Shown one piece after another: positions 8,589 through 16,823 of a stretch of 42,312 nt of DNA (positions are counted from its first letter, which is position 1; each line of letters opens with the position of its first letter). This stretch comes from Candidatus Rokubacteria bacterium CSP1-6. GTDB lineage: Bacteria > Methylomirabilota > Methylomirabilia > Rokubacteriales > CSP1-6. The notes below the pieces were generated by a model, which was not told where the DNA came from, ran no database searches, and saw only the letters and a list, made by a program, of their open reading frames with translations. The DNA lies in assembly GCA_001443385.1 (NCBI GenBank), contig LDXP01000015.1:1-42312 (forward strand), written 5' to 3'. The position numbers were made by a program, and so were the translations under genes.

Positions 8589-9560
8589 CTACTCCTTGAT
8601 CAGCTTCAGGCGCCGCTGGAGATAGGCGTTCCGGAGAGCGCTGTAGAACTCGACGGTCGTCTCCTCGAAGCCCTGGTAGAGGTCGAGGTTGACCGAGCGA
8701 TCGTTGACGGTGTCCCCGGCCTTCATCCCCAGCCGGGTCCAGATGAAGGGCAGGAAATAGACCAGGGGATCCATCGCCCCGTCGGCCACGTAGCCGATGG
8801 CGTCGCGCACCGTCAGCGGCGGCAGGAACGGCAGCATGAGGTACGGGCCGGGCCCGAACCCCCACACGCCGAGCGTCTGGCCGGTGTCCTCGTTGCACTT
8901 CTGGATACCGAACTCTTGCTTGGCGGGGTCGAACATGCCCGCGATGCCTAAGGTGCTGTTGATGACCAGGCGCCCGAGCTCGCTGCCGGCGCCGACGAGT
9001 TTGCCCTGGAGCAGGCAGTTGATGAAGCGCGGGACGACGCGGATGTTGTCGAAGCCGTTGCCGATCATCATCTGGAACAGATCGGGCATGACCGTGTTAT
9101 AGCCCTTGGCCACGGGCTTGAGGATCCAGCGATCCAGCCAGCGGTTGAACTCGAACATCCCTTCGTTGAAGGGCTCCCAGGGATCGTACTCTTCGATCAC
9201 GACGTCCGGGGGCGGGCCGGCGCGCCGCTGGGCGACGTCCGTGGCGTCGGCCTCGGCCGCCATGGCGAACTGGGGCGCGTCCAGGGAGTAGGGCGAGTCC
9301 CCGTCTGCCGGCCAGGCGAACTCGATGCGCGTCTCGTCGGCGTCCAGGCTGAGGGCGACCACGCTCAGATCGGGGCCCGTGCGCTCGGCGGCGAGGGCGT
9401 GGGCGTCCGCGGCGACGCTGCGGTCCGGCGGGGGCGATTCGGGGAGTGCGGCGGTGGGGGTATCCCGGAGGATGCCGGTCAGTCCGGCGCAGCCTCCGAG
9501 CCCGAGAGCGAGGACGACGAACAGCACCCACTGGGCCAGTCCGCTTGAACGTGAACGCAC
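8589..9560 (-). CDS. mlaA: MlaA/VacJ family lipoprotein
   Basis: A 323-residue outer-membrane lipoprotein of the retrograde phospholipid-transport (Mla) system. Residues 1-24 form a lipoprotein signal ending in LGGC, with Cys24 the lipidated residue. The family core starts at about residue 115 with YDPWEPFNEGMFEFN and contains the usual NGFDN, RFxN, INSTLG and FGxWGFGPGPYLMLP-type segments. GTG at 9560 is chosen for the GGAGAGAG site just upstream. The segment between residues 25 and 110 is a low-complexity linker longer than in the Escherichia coli protein. mlaC lies separately at 40804-41400; no mlaBDEF genes are present in the window. Confidence 0.95.
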   Translation of the reverse strand: MRSRSSGLAQWVLFVVLALGLGGCAGLTGILRDTPTAALPESPPPDRSVAADAHALAAERTGPDLSVVALSLDADETRIEFAWPADGDSPYSLDAPQFAMAAEADATDVAQRRAGPPPDVVIEEYDPWEPFNEGMFEFNRWLDRWILKPVAKGYNTVMPDLFQMMIGNGFDNIRVVPRFINCLLQGKLVGAGSELGRLVINSTLGIAGMFDPAKQEFGIQKCNEDTGQTLGVWGFGPGPYLMLPFLPPLTVRDAIGYVADGAMDPLVYFLPFIWTRLGMKAGDTVNDRSVNLDLYQGFEETTVEFYSALRNAYLQRRLKLIKE

Positions 9561-9668
9561 GGCTCTCTCCCTAGAAATGCAGCTGCTGGGTTCACATCGC
9601 GAACGGTAACTGTCCGCGGACGCTTCCCCAACCTAGCCCAACTGGGGAGGCTCGGCAAGTGAAAAATT

Positions 9669-10616
9669 TCAGAGCTCTCGGGCCGCGGGGAGGCCGGGGA
9701 GGGAGGCGGCGGCCCGGACGGCCCGGGCGATGGCGCGGGCCACGGCCTCGGCCGCAACCAGCCCCAGGGGGGTGAGGTCGGCGGGGGCGTCCCCCACGGA
9801 GAGGCAGAAGAGGGTGTCCCCGTCCACCGCCGTATGGGGCGGGGAGAGGGCCCGGGCGAAGCCGAGCATCCCGAGCTGCGCCACCTTGGTCGCCTCGGGC
9901 TTGCTGAGGCGGGCGTTGGTTGCCACCACCCCGATCGTCGTGCGCTGGGGGGTGAAACTCGGGGGGGCCGCCCCCCGGGCGAGGGCCTCGGCCGTGTCCA
10001 CCAGGGTCCGGCCGTCCGGCCGGTCGCGGGCGCCGGCCAGAAGCAGACCGGTTTCAGGATCGCGGACATCCCCCAGGGCGTTGACGGCGACCAGAGCGCC
10101 CACGACCACCTCGCCGAGCTTCCCGCTGGCGCTTCCGATCCCGCCCTTCATCGCCCGGGGCAGCCCGAAGAGCTTGCCCACGGTGGCGCCCGTGCCCGCC
10201 CCCACATTGCCCTCCTCCACGGGACCGGGCCGCGCCGCCGCCGCGGCCTGATAGCCCATGGCGCGGGTGGGGCGGGCCCGGGGATCGCCGACGGCGAGGT
10301 CGAAGAGGACCGCGCCCGCCACGTGCGGGACCACCGTGGGCCCGGCGCTGAAACCCACGCCCCGCTCCTCCAGGTACTGCATGACGCCGAAGATCGCCTC
10401 GAGGCCGAAGGCGCTGCCGCCGGTGAGGAGGACGCCATCCAGGGTGGGGACCAGGTGGCGGGGGTCGAGGAAGTCCAGGCCGTGGACGGCCGTGGCCCAG
10501 CCGCGGAGCTCCACGCCTCCCACCGCCGGCCGGTCGGTGAGCACGACGGTGCAGCCGGTCAGGCCCACCGGGTCCGTCACGTGCCCGACCCGGATGCCGG
10601 GAACGTCGGTGATCAT
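9669..10616 (-). CDS. P1 family peptidase (DmpA/NylC type)
   Basis: A 315-residue enzyme of the Ntn-hydrolase family that includes the aminopeptidase DmpA and the nylon oligomer hydrolase NylC. Typical features: N-terminal DVPGIRVGH, LLTGGSAFGLEA, the glycine-rich NVGAGTGATVGK, and the C-terminal GDTLFCLSVGD segment, where Thr268 is the expected autocleavage site and nucleophile. Length is normal for the family. The start is ATG 10616 with a GAGGA next to it. A 7-bp GC hairpin (10625-10641) lies directly upstream of the start and could occlude the ribosome binding site. No signal peptide, so it is cytoplasmic. Confidence 0.93.
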   Translation of the reverse strand: MITDVPGIRVGHVTDPVGLTGCTVVLTDRPAVGGVELRGWATAVHGLDFLDPRHLVPTLDGVLLTGGSAFGLEAIFGVMQYLEERGVGFSAGPTVVPHVAGAVLFDLAVGDPRARPTRAMGYQAAAAARPGPVEEGNVGAGTGATVGKLFGLPRAMKGGIGSASGKLGEVVVGALVAVNALGDVRDPETGLLLAGARDRPDGRTLVDTAEALARGAAPPSFTPQRTTIGVVATNARLSKPEATKVAQLGMLGFARALSPPHTAVDGDTLFCLSVGDAPADLTPLGLVAAEAVARAIARAVRAAASLPGLPAAREL

Positions 10617-10665
10617 TCCTCGGAGGGGGGCTCCGCCCCCCTTCCGACACCTCCCCCCAGGGGTT

Positions 10666-10684
10666 GCGCCGGCAAAGCCGGCGC
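10666..10684 (-). terminator. GC hairpin after an unknown gene
   Basis: Perfect 8-bp stem GCGCCGGC / GCCGGCGC with an AAA loop, between the stop of the 10711-11829 gene and the start of the P1 peptidase. No T-run follows on the minus strand, so it may attenuate or stabilise rather than terminate. Confidence 0.4.
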
Positions 10685-10710
10685 TGGAACGACGGTCCAT
10701 GCGCGGTATC

Positions 10711-11829
10711 TCACGGTCTCTGGGGAGTGCGGCTGACCTGGGCGGCGCTGACGCGCCCCAGCGTGACCTCCGAGGCAAAGGCCAGGCCGCGCTCGGCCAG
10801 CCCCCTCGCGAAGGGCAGGTGGCGCGGCGCGCGCGCGCCGTCCAGGAGCGCGCCGGCGGTGGCCCGGGCCAGGCGGCCGTCGCGTTCCCGGCCGGTGGCG
10901 TCGAAGATCCACGCCATCTCCATGAGCCGCCGCGCCCAGAGCCGCCGCGCCTCGGGGGTGAACGCCGCGTCCACGACGCGCTCGACGATGGCGGCCTCGC
11001 GTTCGCCCTTCTGCTGGTCGGAGAGCACGAGGCGGCTCTCCTGGGCCTGGAGCAGCTCGAGGGCGGCGCTCTGGAGGTCGCCGGGATCCAGGAACCAGCT
11101 CGCCAGCTCGGGCAGATCGAGCAGCTCCCGCGAGTGATCAAGCAGCGCGGGGTCGTCGATCTGCGGCGGCTCGGGCTCCCCGGGCGGTTGAACATCGGCG
11201 AAGAACGGCCGCCAGCGGGAAAACTCGGTGGGCGGCTCGGTGCCGAGCCGGGCGTGGAGCGCCAGCGCCTCGGCGACGAGCGCCGTGGCGCGCGCCGGGG
11301 GAATCTCGACCCAAGGCAGCTTCTGGCTCTCGCGGAGCGAGCGGAGCTCGCCCTCGAGCCGCTTCTTGGAGATGGCGCCACCCGCGGCCTCCAGGATGCC
11401 GGCCTGGTCGTTCACGATCAGGGCGCAGAGCGCCCAGCCGCCGAATGCGCCCTCGAAGAGGATCCAGACCGCGCGGGAGCCGCTCCCGTCCACGGCTGAA
11501 ACCCACGCGCTGAGCGCTTTCTCCGACCCGCGCTGGACCACCGGCTTCGGCGCGGCACGGGGGAGCGTCACGCCTGCCTGCTCGAGGCGGTAGAGGACGC
11601 GGCGCGCGGCCTTCCGCGCGTCCTTCGTCCGGCCGCGCTCCGCCACGGCCGACACGAGAGGCAGCGCCTCGGCGGCGCGCCGCTTGGCCAGGGCCTCGAG
11701 CGCGGCCTCGAGCGTCCGGGGAGGGACGTCAGCGAGCGAATCGGGGAGCGCGCCGGCTCCGGCGAGAGCCGCCTCGAGAGCCGCCAGACACGCGAGGACG
11801 GCCTCGTCCTCGGCGGGCGGGGCTACCAT
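10711..11829 (-). CDS. Unknown protein, alpha-helical, 372 residues
   Basis: No family recognised. It is largely helical and rich in Ala, Leu, Arg and Glu, with no signal peptide or membrane segment, so probably cytoplasmic. The first 90 residues look like short helical repeats (EALEALAKRRAAEALPLV). A more ordered central part contains ILFEGAFGGWALCALIVNDQAG. The start overlaps the upstream gene's stop by seven bases (ATGGTAG), so the two are almost certainly co-translated. The strong reading frame, operon overlap and codon use support a real gene. Confidence 0.75.
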   Translation of the reverse strand: MVAPPAEDEAVLACLAALEAALAGAGALPDSLADVPPRTLEAALEALAKRRAAEALPLVSAVAERGRTKDARKAARRVLYRLEQAGVTLPRAAPKPVVQRGSEKALSAWVSAVDGSGSRAVWILFEGAFGGWALCALIVNDQAGILEAAGGAISKKRLEGELRSLRESQKLPWVEIPPARATALVAEALALHARLGTEPPTEFSRWRPFFADVQPPGEPEPPQIDDPALLDHSRELLDLPELASWFLDPGDLQSAALELLQAQESRLVLSDQQKGEREAAIVERVVDAAFTPEARRLWARRLMEMAWIFDATGRERDGRLARATAGALLDGARAPRHLPFARGLAERGLAFASEVTLGRVSAAQVSRTPQRP

Positions 11830-12392
11830 TCGGTGACGAGCTGGCGGAAGAACGGCAGGTCGGGCGTGCCGTGCTCCGGCCGGAAGTACACCTTCCGCAT
11901 GTAGGTGAGGGCGGAGGCGTATCCCTCGAAGCGGTCCGCGAGGGCCCGGAAGAGCCGCGCCTCGGGCCGGGCGTCCGCCCGGTCGTGCTCGGAGACGAAG
12001 CGGTACGAGCGCTGCCCCTCGCGGATGTAGTAGCCGGTGGCGGAGAGGTGCTCGACGCGCTCCCGGAAGAGCCCGATCATGAAGAGCGTGTAGTCGCCGA
12101 TGTGACGGCGCAGCTCGCGCTCGCGGACGGGGTTGAAGTGCGGAGAGTCGGCGTCCCAGGCCCGCTGGATCTCCAGCAGCAGGTCGACCACGGACTCGAG
12201 CCGCTGGCCGGGCAGAGCGCCGGCGGGGTAGAGGGTTTCGGTGCGGGCGAAGCGCGTCAGGAGGTCCGACACGTAGTCGGCGGCGGGGTCGTCGCGGAGG
12301 GCGAGGTCACCGAAGCTCCGGTGGACCACCCGATCGAAGAAGCGCCGGAGTGAATTCGGAGCGCTCGGTTGCGGCATCCTTGACGTCATCAT
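11823..12392 (-). CDS. Unknown protein, 189 residues or shorter
   Basis: No family recognised. Soluble and helical, with an ordered centre (RRHIGDYTLFMIGLFRERVE) and a tyrosine- and arginine-rich stretch (TGYYIREGQRSYRFVSEHD). Three ATG codons are in frame at 12392, 12389 and 12377. The last lies ten bases after a TATGAT that could serve as a -10 element, so 12377 is a real alternative. Its stop overlaps the start of the 10711-11829 gene. The divergent neighbour at 12445 begins only about 50 bp away, so the three genes may share a regulatory region. Confidence 0.75.
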   Translation of the reverse strand: MMTSRMPQPSAPNSLRRFFDRVVHRSFGDLALRDDPAADYVSDLLTRFARTETLYPAGALPGQRLESVVDLLLEIQRAWDADSPHFNPVRERELRRHIGDYTLFMIGLFRERVEHLSATGYYIREGQRSYRFVSEHDRADARPEARLFRALADRFEGYASALTYMRKVYFRPEHGTPDLPFFRQLVTEW

Positions 12393-12404
12393 ACCTCAAT
12401 TTCT

Positions 12405-12434
12405 TTGACTCTGCGACCGGGGCTCCGGTAGACT
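12405..12434 (+). promoter_or_regulatory. Candidate promoter, near-leaderless
   Basis: TTGACT (12405-12410), an 18-bp spacer, TAGACT (12429-12434). The ATG at 12445 begins ten bases after the -10, which would leave a leader of only a few bases; no Shine-Dalgarno is needed if so. Confidence 0.45.
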
Positions 12435-12444
12435 CGAAAGCAAC

Positions 12445-12849
12445 ATGGACGCCGGCGAGCGCGAGAGCACGAAGGAGCCGGGCAAGCGGCCGCGGGAAGC
12501 GATGGACGACGAGCGGCCCCGCCGCCCGTGGCTCCTCATCATCGCGAGCCTCCTCCTGGCGGTGATCGCCGCGTGGACCGGGGTCCAGTGGAAGCAGGCC
12601 CGAGACCAGGAAGTCAAGCTCCGGGCCGAGATGAAGCAGGTCTACCTCGAGGCCGAGCAGCTCCGGGCCCAGGCCGCGCAGTCCCAGCAGCGCGTCTCGC
12701 TGCTGGAAAAGCAGGTCATGGCCCTCTCCGCCGAGCGCGAAGCCACGACCAAGCGCCTGGAGGAACTGGAGGCCGAGCTCTCCGCCGCCAAGGCCCGCCT
12801 GGGCGGCAAGAAACCGCCCGCCCCCGCCAAGCCCGCTCCTAAGCGCTGA
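12445..12849 (+). CDS. Small membrane-anchored coiled-coil protein
   Basis: A 134-residue protein. Residues 1-27 are charged and probably cytoplasmic; residues 28-47 (WLLIIASLLLAVIAAW) form one membrane helix; residues 50-118 are a long heptad-rich coiled coil; the tail is Pro/Lys/Ala-rich. The topology recalls small envelope or division-associated proteins such as FtsB-like factors, but the coiled coil is longer and no family signature is visible. An alternative start at 12502 would shorten the cytoplasmic tail. It ends just before a hairpin-forming repeat shared with hisC. Confidence 0.8.
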   Translation: MDAGERESTKEPGKRPREAMDDERPRRPWLLIIASLLLAVIAAWTGVQWKQARDQEVKLRAEMKQVYLEAEQLRAQAAQSQQRVSLLEKQVMALSAEREATTKRLEELEAELSAAKARLGGKKPPAPAKPAPKR

Positions 12850-12852
12850 GTC

Positions 12853-12941
12853 TTCCCCTCACCCTCCCCTCTCCCCAGTGGGGAGAGGGGAAAGTCACAT
12901 CATTCCTCTCCCCCATCGGGGGAGAGGATTAAGGTGAGGGG
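12853..12941. repeat. GC-rich dispersed intergenic repeat, copy C (double hairpin)
   Basis: Two successive hairpins: CCCCTCTCCCC/GGGGAGAGGGG around 12865-12890, then CCTCTCCCCC/GGGGGAGAGG around 12905-12927, followed by GGTGAGGGGG. The element lies between the convergent 12445 and hisC genes and runs into hisC, providing its last codons and TAA stop. It probably acts as a bidirectional terminator. Confidence 0.75.
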
Positions 12942-14026
12942 GCCGTTCTCTCCACTACCTTCACCAGACGCGCGTTCGTCTCCCGGGTCCCGACCGTGAT
13001 GCGGAGGTGACCGGGAAACCCGACCGCCCCGCCGTCGCGCACCAGGATTCCCTCTTTCAGGAGGGCGTCTCTCAGCGCCGCCGCCGCCGCGCCCGCATGA
13101 ACGAGGACAAAGTTGGCCTCGGACGGAACCACGGCGAGCCCCAGGCGGCGGAGCTCTCCGCTCAGGAACCGGCGCTCCTCGATGACGAGCCGCCGCGTCC
13201 GCTCGCGGTGCTCCCGATCCTCCAGCGCCGCTACGGCCGCGACCTGAGCGAGCCGGTTCACGTTGTAGGGGGCGCGCACCCGGTTCAGCATGGCGACCGT
13301 CTCCGGCCGCGCCACCGCGTAGCCGACGCGGAGCCCGGCGAGCCCGGAGATCTTGGAGAACGTGCGGAGGACGATCAGCGTACGGTGCTCGGCCAGCAGC
13401 GTGATTCCGTCCGCGGACTCCGGGTCGTCAACGAAGTCGCGGTAGGCCTCGTCCAGGACGAGGAGCGGCGGATCGCTTCCGAGGCGTTCGGCGAAGCGCC
13501 GGAACGCCCCCGCGTGGATGATCGTGCCGGTAGGGTTGTGGGGAGAGCAGAGGATCACGACTTTCGTCCGCGGGGTCACGCGGCGCGCCATGTCCTCGAG
13601 GTCGGTCCGGTAGTCCACGAGCGGGCTCGCCACGGGCGTGGCGCCCGCCAGGGTGACGACGGTCCAGTAGGGCTCGAACGCCGGGTGAGGGATCACCGCC
13701 TCGTCCCCCGCCTCGAGGGCGGCCCAGGCGATGAGCCCGAGGAGCTCGTCGGCGCCGTTCCCGAGGATCACCGCGTCGGCGGTCACCCCGAGGGACGTGG
13801 CGAGGGCTAGGCGAAGCGCCGTCCCCCCGCCGTCGGGGTAGAGGTGGGCGCGGGCGGCCTCGGCCCGGACGGCCTCCACCGCGCGCGGGGACGGGCCGAG
13901 GGGGTTCTCGTTGGCGGAGAGGCGCGTGACCTCGGCCAGCCCCAGCTGGGCCCGGAGGGCTTCCAGGGAGGGGCCCGCCTCGTAGGGGGTCAACCGGTCC
14001 AGGGCCGGGCGCCAGAGTCGCCGCAT
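12929..14026 (-). CDS. hisC: Histidinol-phosphate aminotransferase
   Basis: A 365-residue fold-type-I PLP aminotransferase, the step from imidazole acetol phosphate to histidinol phosphate in histidine synthesis. Visible motifs: SANENPLGPS, LGNGADELL, SPHNPTGT, LDEAYRDF (Asp192, Tyr195) and TFSKISGLAGLRVGY, with Lys225 as the PLP lysine and Arg233 as phosphate ligand. Length is normal. No other his genes are in the window, so an aromatic aminotransferase role is possible. The last codons and stop are supplied by the GC-rich repeat. A TACAAT -10 element ends eight bases before the ATG, suggesting leaderless expression. Confidence 0.93.
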   Translation of the reverse strand: MRRLWRPALDRLTPYEAGPSLEALRAQLGLAEVTRLSANENPLGPSPRAVEAVRAEAARAHLYPDGGGTALRLALATSLGVTADAVILGNGADELLGLIAWAALEAGDEAVIPHPAFEPYWTVVTLAGATPVASPLVDYRTDLEDMARRVTPRTKVVILCSPHNPTGTIIHAGAFRRFAERLGSDPPLLVLDEAYRDFVDDPESADGITLLAEHRTLIVLRTFSKISGLAGLRVGYAVARPETVAMLNRVRAPYNVNRLAQVAAVAALEDREHRERTRRLVIEERRFLSGELRRLGLAVVPSEANFVLVHAGAAAAALRDALLKEGILVRDGGAVGFPGHLRITVGTRETNARLVKVVERTAPSP

Positions 14027-14034
14027 GGGGCTCT

Positions 14035-14040
14035 ATTGTA
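14035..14040 (-). promoter_or_regulatory. -10 element of hisC
   Basis: On the minus strand TACAAT ends eight bases before the hisC ATG (14026). No good -35 hexamer sits 16-18 bp upstream. The spacing implies an mRNA that starts at or within a base or two of the start codon. Confidence 0.4.
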
Positions 14041-14061
14041 TCGCCCAAGTCGGCGTCGTGT

Positions 14062-14090
14062 TTGACAATCCTGACCCCCCCGTGTAGGGT
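14062..14090 (+). promoter_or_regulatory. Promoter of glnD, leaderless type
   Basis: TTGACA (14062-14067), a 17-bp spacer, TAGGGT (14085-14090), and nine bases to the ATG at 14100. Transcription should start about 14097, giving a leader of at most three bases. There is no Shine-Dalgarno. Confidence 0.65.
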
Positions 14091-14099
14091 ATCCCCGTC

Positions 14100-16805
14100 A
14101 TGGCGCTCGAGGTTTTCCGCCAGCTCAAGCGAGCCGAGGCCGAACTCCAGCGCACCTGGGAGGGGCCGCCGGCGGAGCTGGCCGACCAGCGGCGCCGGCT
14201 TCGTCTCAACCTCCTCCGCCAGCACCTGGACTCGGGCCTCGGCTCCCTCAGGGCGCGCCACCTCAAGGGCGCCTCCGGTCAGGAGTCCGTCCAGGCCCAC
14301 GCGGGCTTCATGGACCGCTTCCTGAGCCAGCTCTTCGCCCTGACCTCCGAGGACGTGCGTCGCGAAGGGCTCGTGCCGCAGTCCACGGTCCTGGTCGCGC
14401 TCGGTGGCTACGGGCGCGGGGAGCTCCACCCGTCCTCCGACATCGACGTGATGGTGATCTACGACGGCGAGCTGTCGCCCCACGTCCAGCGGATCACCCA
14501 GGAGCTGCTCTACACGCTGTGGGACCTCGGGCTCCAGGTCGGGCATTCGTGCCGGAGCCTGCCCGACTGCCTGGCGATGGCGCGCACCGACTTCCCCAGC
14601 CGCACCTCGATGCAGGAGGCGCGCTACGTGGCGGGCGACCGGCTCCTCTTCCGGCGGTTTCAGAAGGTCCTGCGCGAGAACCTCTACCGGAAGGACTTCG
14701 CCGGCTTCCTTGAGACGGCGCTGGGCGAGCGCGACCAGCGCTACCGGAAGTTCGGGGCCTCGCCCTACATCGGCGAGCCCAACGTCAAGGAGTCGGCGGG
14801 CGGCCTGCGCGACATCCACACCGCGATGTGGCTCGCCTCCGCGAAGTTCGGCGCCCGCACGCTCCGGGAGCTGGCGGACAAGGGGCTCATCACCGGCCGG
14901 GAGCAGCGCTCGGCGGACGAAGCCCTCACGTTTCTCTGGCGCGTCAGGAACGAGCTGCACTTCCTCTCGGGCCACAAGAACGACGTGCTCTCGCATGTCC
15001 TCCAGCCCCAGATCGCCCGGAACCTCGGCTACGCAGACACAGACGGTGTGCTCGGCGTCGAGCGGTTCATGCGCGAGTACTACCTGCACGCCCGGGTCAT
15101 CCACCGGGTGGCGCGGCGGCTCATCGCGCGCTGCCAGGAGACGCTCTCGCGGCGCGGCTCGGCGCAGCGCGGGCTCCGCCAGCAGGCGCTGGCCGACGGG
15201 CTCCTTTTCTTCGACGGGCGCCTCCACGCGGTGGAGCCCGGCGACCGCATCTTCCGGGAGGATCCCGCGCGCCTCATGAAGGTGTTCTGGCACGTGCACC
15301 GGCTGGGCTGCGAGCTCTCCATCGACCTGGAGCGGGTCATCGAAGAGTCCCTGGACCTGATCGACGAGCGCTTCCAGCGCTCCGCCGAGGTGCGCGACCT
15401 CCTGCGGGGGATTTGCCGGAACTGGGGGCGGGTTGCCACGACGCTCAGGGAGATGCACGAGCTGGGATTGCTGGGGCGGTACCTGCCCGAGTGGGGCGCC
15501 CTGACGTGCCTGGTGCAGTACGACGCCTACCACAAGTTCTCGGCCGACCAGCACTCGCTGCTCGCGGTCGAGACGCTGGAGTCGCTGGCGCCCGGCCAGT
15601 CGGCGGAGTCTGAGGGCATCGCGCGGGTGCTCACCGAAGTGGAGAAGCCCGAGCTGCTCATCCTGGGGATGCTGCTCCACGACATCGGCAAGGCCAAGGG
15701 GCACGGCCACGCGGAAAAGGGCATTCCGCTCATCAAGGCGCTGGTGGCCCGGCTGGGGCTAGCGCCCGACGATGCTGCCGCCCTCGTGTTTCTCGTCGAG
15801 CACCACCTCCTGATGTCGCACGTGGCCCAGCGCCGCGACATCGACGACCCGAAGACCGTCGAGCAGCTGGCGGCGGCGGCGCGCGACCCGCAGTGGCTCA
15901 GGATGCTCTACCTCCTCACCTACGCCGACATGAAGGCGGTGGGTCCCGGCGTCCTGACCTCGTGGCGGGCGGCGATTCTCTGGGAGCTCTACAGCCGGAC
16001 GCTGGTGCGCCTGACGGGCGGCCGGCTCGAGCCCCCCAGCCGCGAGGCGGTGGCGAGCCGCGTGTGGGCGGAGCTCCGGGGCGAGGGGACGCGCGAGGAG
16101 GTCGAGACGCACCTGGCCTGGATGTCCGAGCGCTACCTGGTCACCACCGGCGCCCAGCGGATGGCCGCTCACCTCCGCCTCATCCGTCGCCTGGAGACGG
16201 AGCCCGTCGCCACAGAGCTGTTCCACCACCGGGACCTGGGCTTCTCCGATCTCGTCGTCGTCACCCGCGACCTACCCGGGCTCTTCTCCCTCATCGCCGG
16301 GACGCTGGCCGCCAACGGGGTCAACATTCTCTCGGCCCAGATCCACACGCGCACCGACGGCGTCGCGCTGGACACCTTCCAGGTCAACGATCCCATCGGA
16401 GAAGCCATCACCGAAGAGCCGCGCTGGACCCGGACCCTCCAGGACCTCCGCGGCGTGATCGGGGGCGAGCAGACGGTCGAGGGGCTGCTGGCGCGCCGCC
16501 CGGCCGCCGGCCGGGAGGCTGCGGCGGCGCCCGGGCCGGCGAAGGTGGCGCTCGACAACCAGCTCTCCGACACCCACAGCGTGGTCGAGGTCAAGTGCCC
16601 GGACCGGGTGGGCCTCCTCTACCTCATCACGCGGACGCTGTCGCGGAAAGGACTCGACATCGGGAGCGCGCGGATCGCCACGGAGATCGATCAGGCCTTC
16701 GACGCCTTCTACGTCACCGACCGCCAGGGGCGCAAGATCGAGGACCCCGAGGCCATGGACGGGATCCGCGAGGCGCTCGAAGAGGCGCTGGCCTCTCCGC
16801 TCTGA
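14100..16805 (+). CDS. glnD: [Protein-PII] uridylyltransferase/uridylyl-removing enzyme
   Basis: A 901-residue bifunctional nitrogen sensor that uridylylates PII proteins when glutamine is low and removes UMP when it is high. The nucleotidyltransferase motif GGYGRGELHPSSDIDV is at about 102-117 (Asp114 and Asp116 bind metal). The HD-domain motif LLHDIGKAKGHGH has His527 and Asp528. Two ACT domains lie at about 714-785 and 824-897, the second beginning VEVKCPDRVGLLYLITRTL. All four domains are intact, so both activities are expected. It diverges from hisC, and the phosphatidyltransferase follows after 18 bases. No glnB or glnK is in the window. Confidence 0.96.
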   Translation: MALEVFRQLKRAEAELQRTWEGPPAELADQRRRLRLNLLRQHLDSGLGSLRARHLKGASGQESVQAHAGFMDRFLSQLFALTSEDVRREGLVPQSTVLVALGGYGRGELHPSSDIDVMVIYDGELSPHVQRITQELLYTLWDLGLQVGHSCRSLPDCLAMARTDFPSRTSMQEARYVAGDRLLFRRFQKVLRENLYRKDFAGFLETALGERDQRYRKFGASPYIGEPNVKESAGGLRDIHTAMWLASAKFGARTLRELADKGLITGREQRSADEALTFLWRVRNELHFLSGHKNDVLSHVLQPQIARNLGYADTDGVLGVERFMREYYLHARVIHRVARRLIARCQETLSRRGSAQRGLRQQALADGLLFFDGRLHAVEPGDRIFREDPARLMKVFWHVHRLGCELSIDLERVIEESLDLIDERFQRSAEVRDLLRGICRNWGRVATTLREMHELGLLGRYLPEWGALTCLVQYDAYHKFSADQHSLLAVETLESLAPGQSAESEGIARVLTEVEKPELLILGMLLHDIGKAKGHGHAEKGIPLIKALVARLGLAPDDAAALVFLVEHHLLMSHVAQRRDIDDPKTVEQLAAAARDPQWLRMLYLLTYADMKAVGPGVLTSWRAAILWELYSRTLVRLTGGRLEPPSREAVASRVWAELRGEGTREEVETHLAWMSERYLVTTGAQRMAAHLRLIRRLETEPVATELFHHRDLGFSDLVVVTRDLPGLFSLIAGTLAANGVNILSAQIHTRTDGVALDTFQVNDPIGEAITEEPRWTRTLQDLRGVIGGEQTVEGLLARRPAAGREAAAAPGPAKVALDNQLSDTHSVVEVKCPDRVGLLYLITRTLSRKGLDIGSARIATEIDQAFDAFYVTDRQGRKIEDPEAMDGIREALEEALASPL

Positions 16806-16823
16806 GGCCTCGCCGGCCGCCCG

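Noticed and set aside
9610-9655. Hairpin CTTCCCCA/TGGGGAGG between mlaA and the P1 peptidase
   Set aside because: The T-rich tract lies before the hairpin rather than after it on the minus strand, so it does not fit an intrinsic terminator.
12381-12388. Palindrome TGACGTCA near the start of the 11823 gene, seen again near 36224 before the methyltransferase start
   Set aside because: Only eight bases, expected by chance a few times in this length; flanks differ and no regulator is implied.
13428-15710. A 760-codon open frame on the minus strand across glnD and hisC
   Set aside because: It is antisense to glnD, whose domains and motifs are all intact, and encodes Arg/Pro/His-rich sequence without any family marks, as expected in high-GC DNA.
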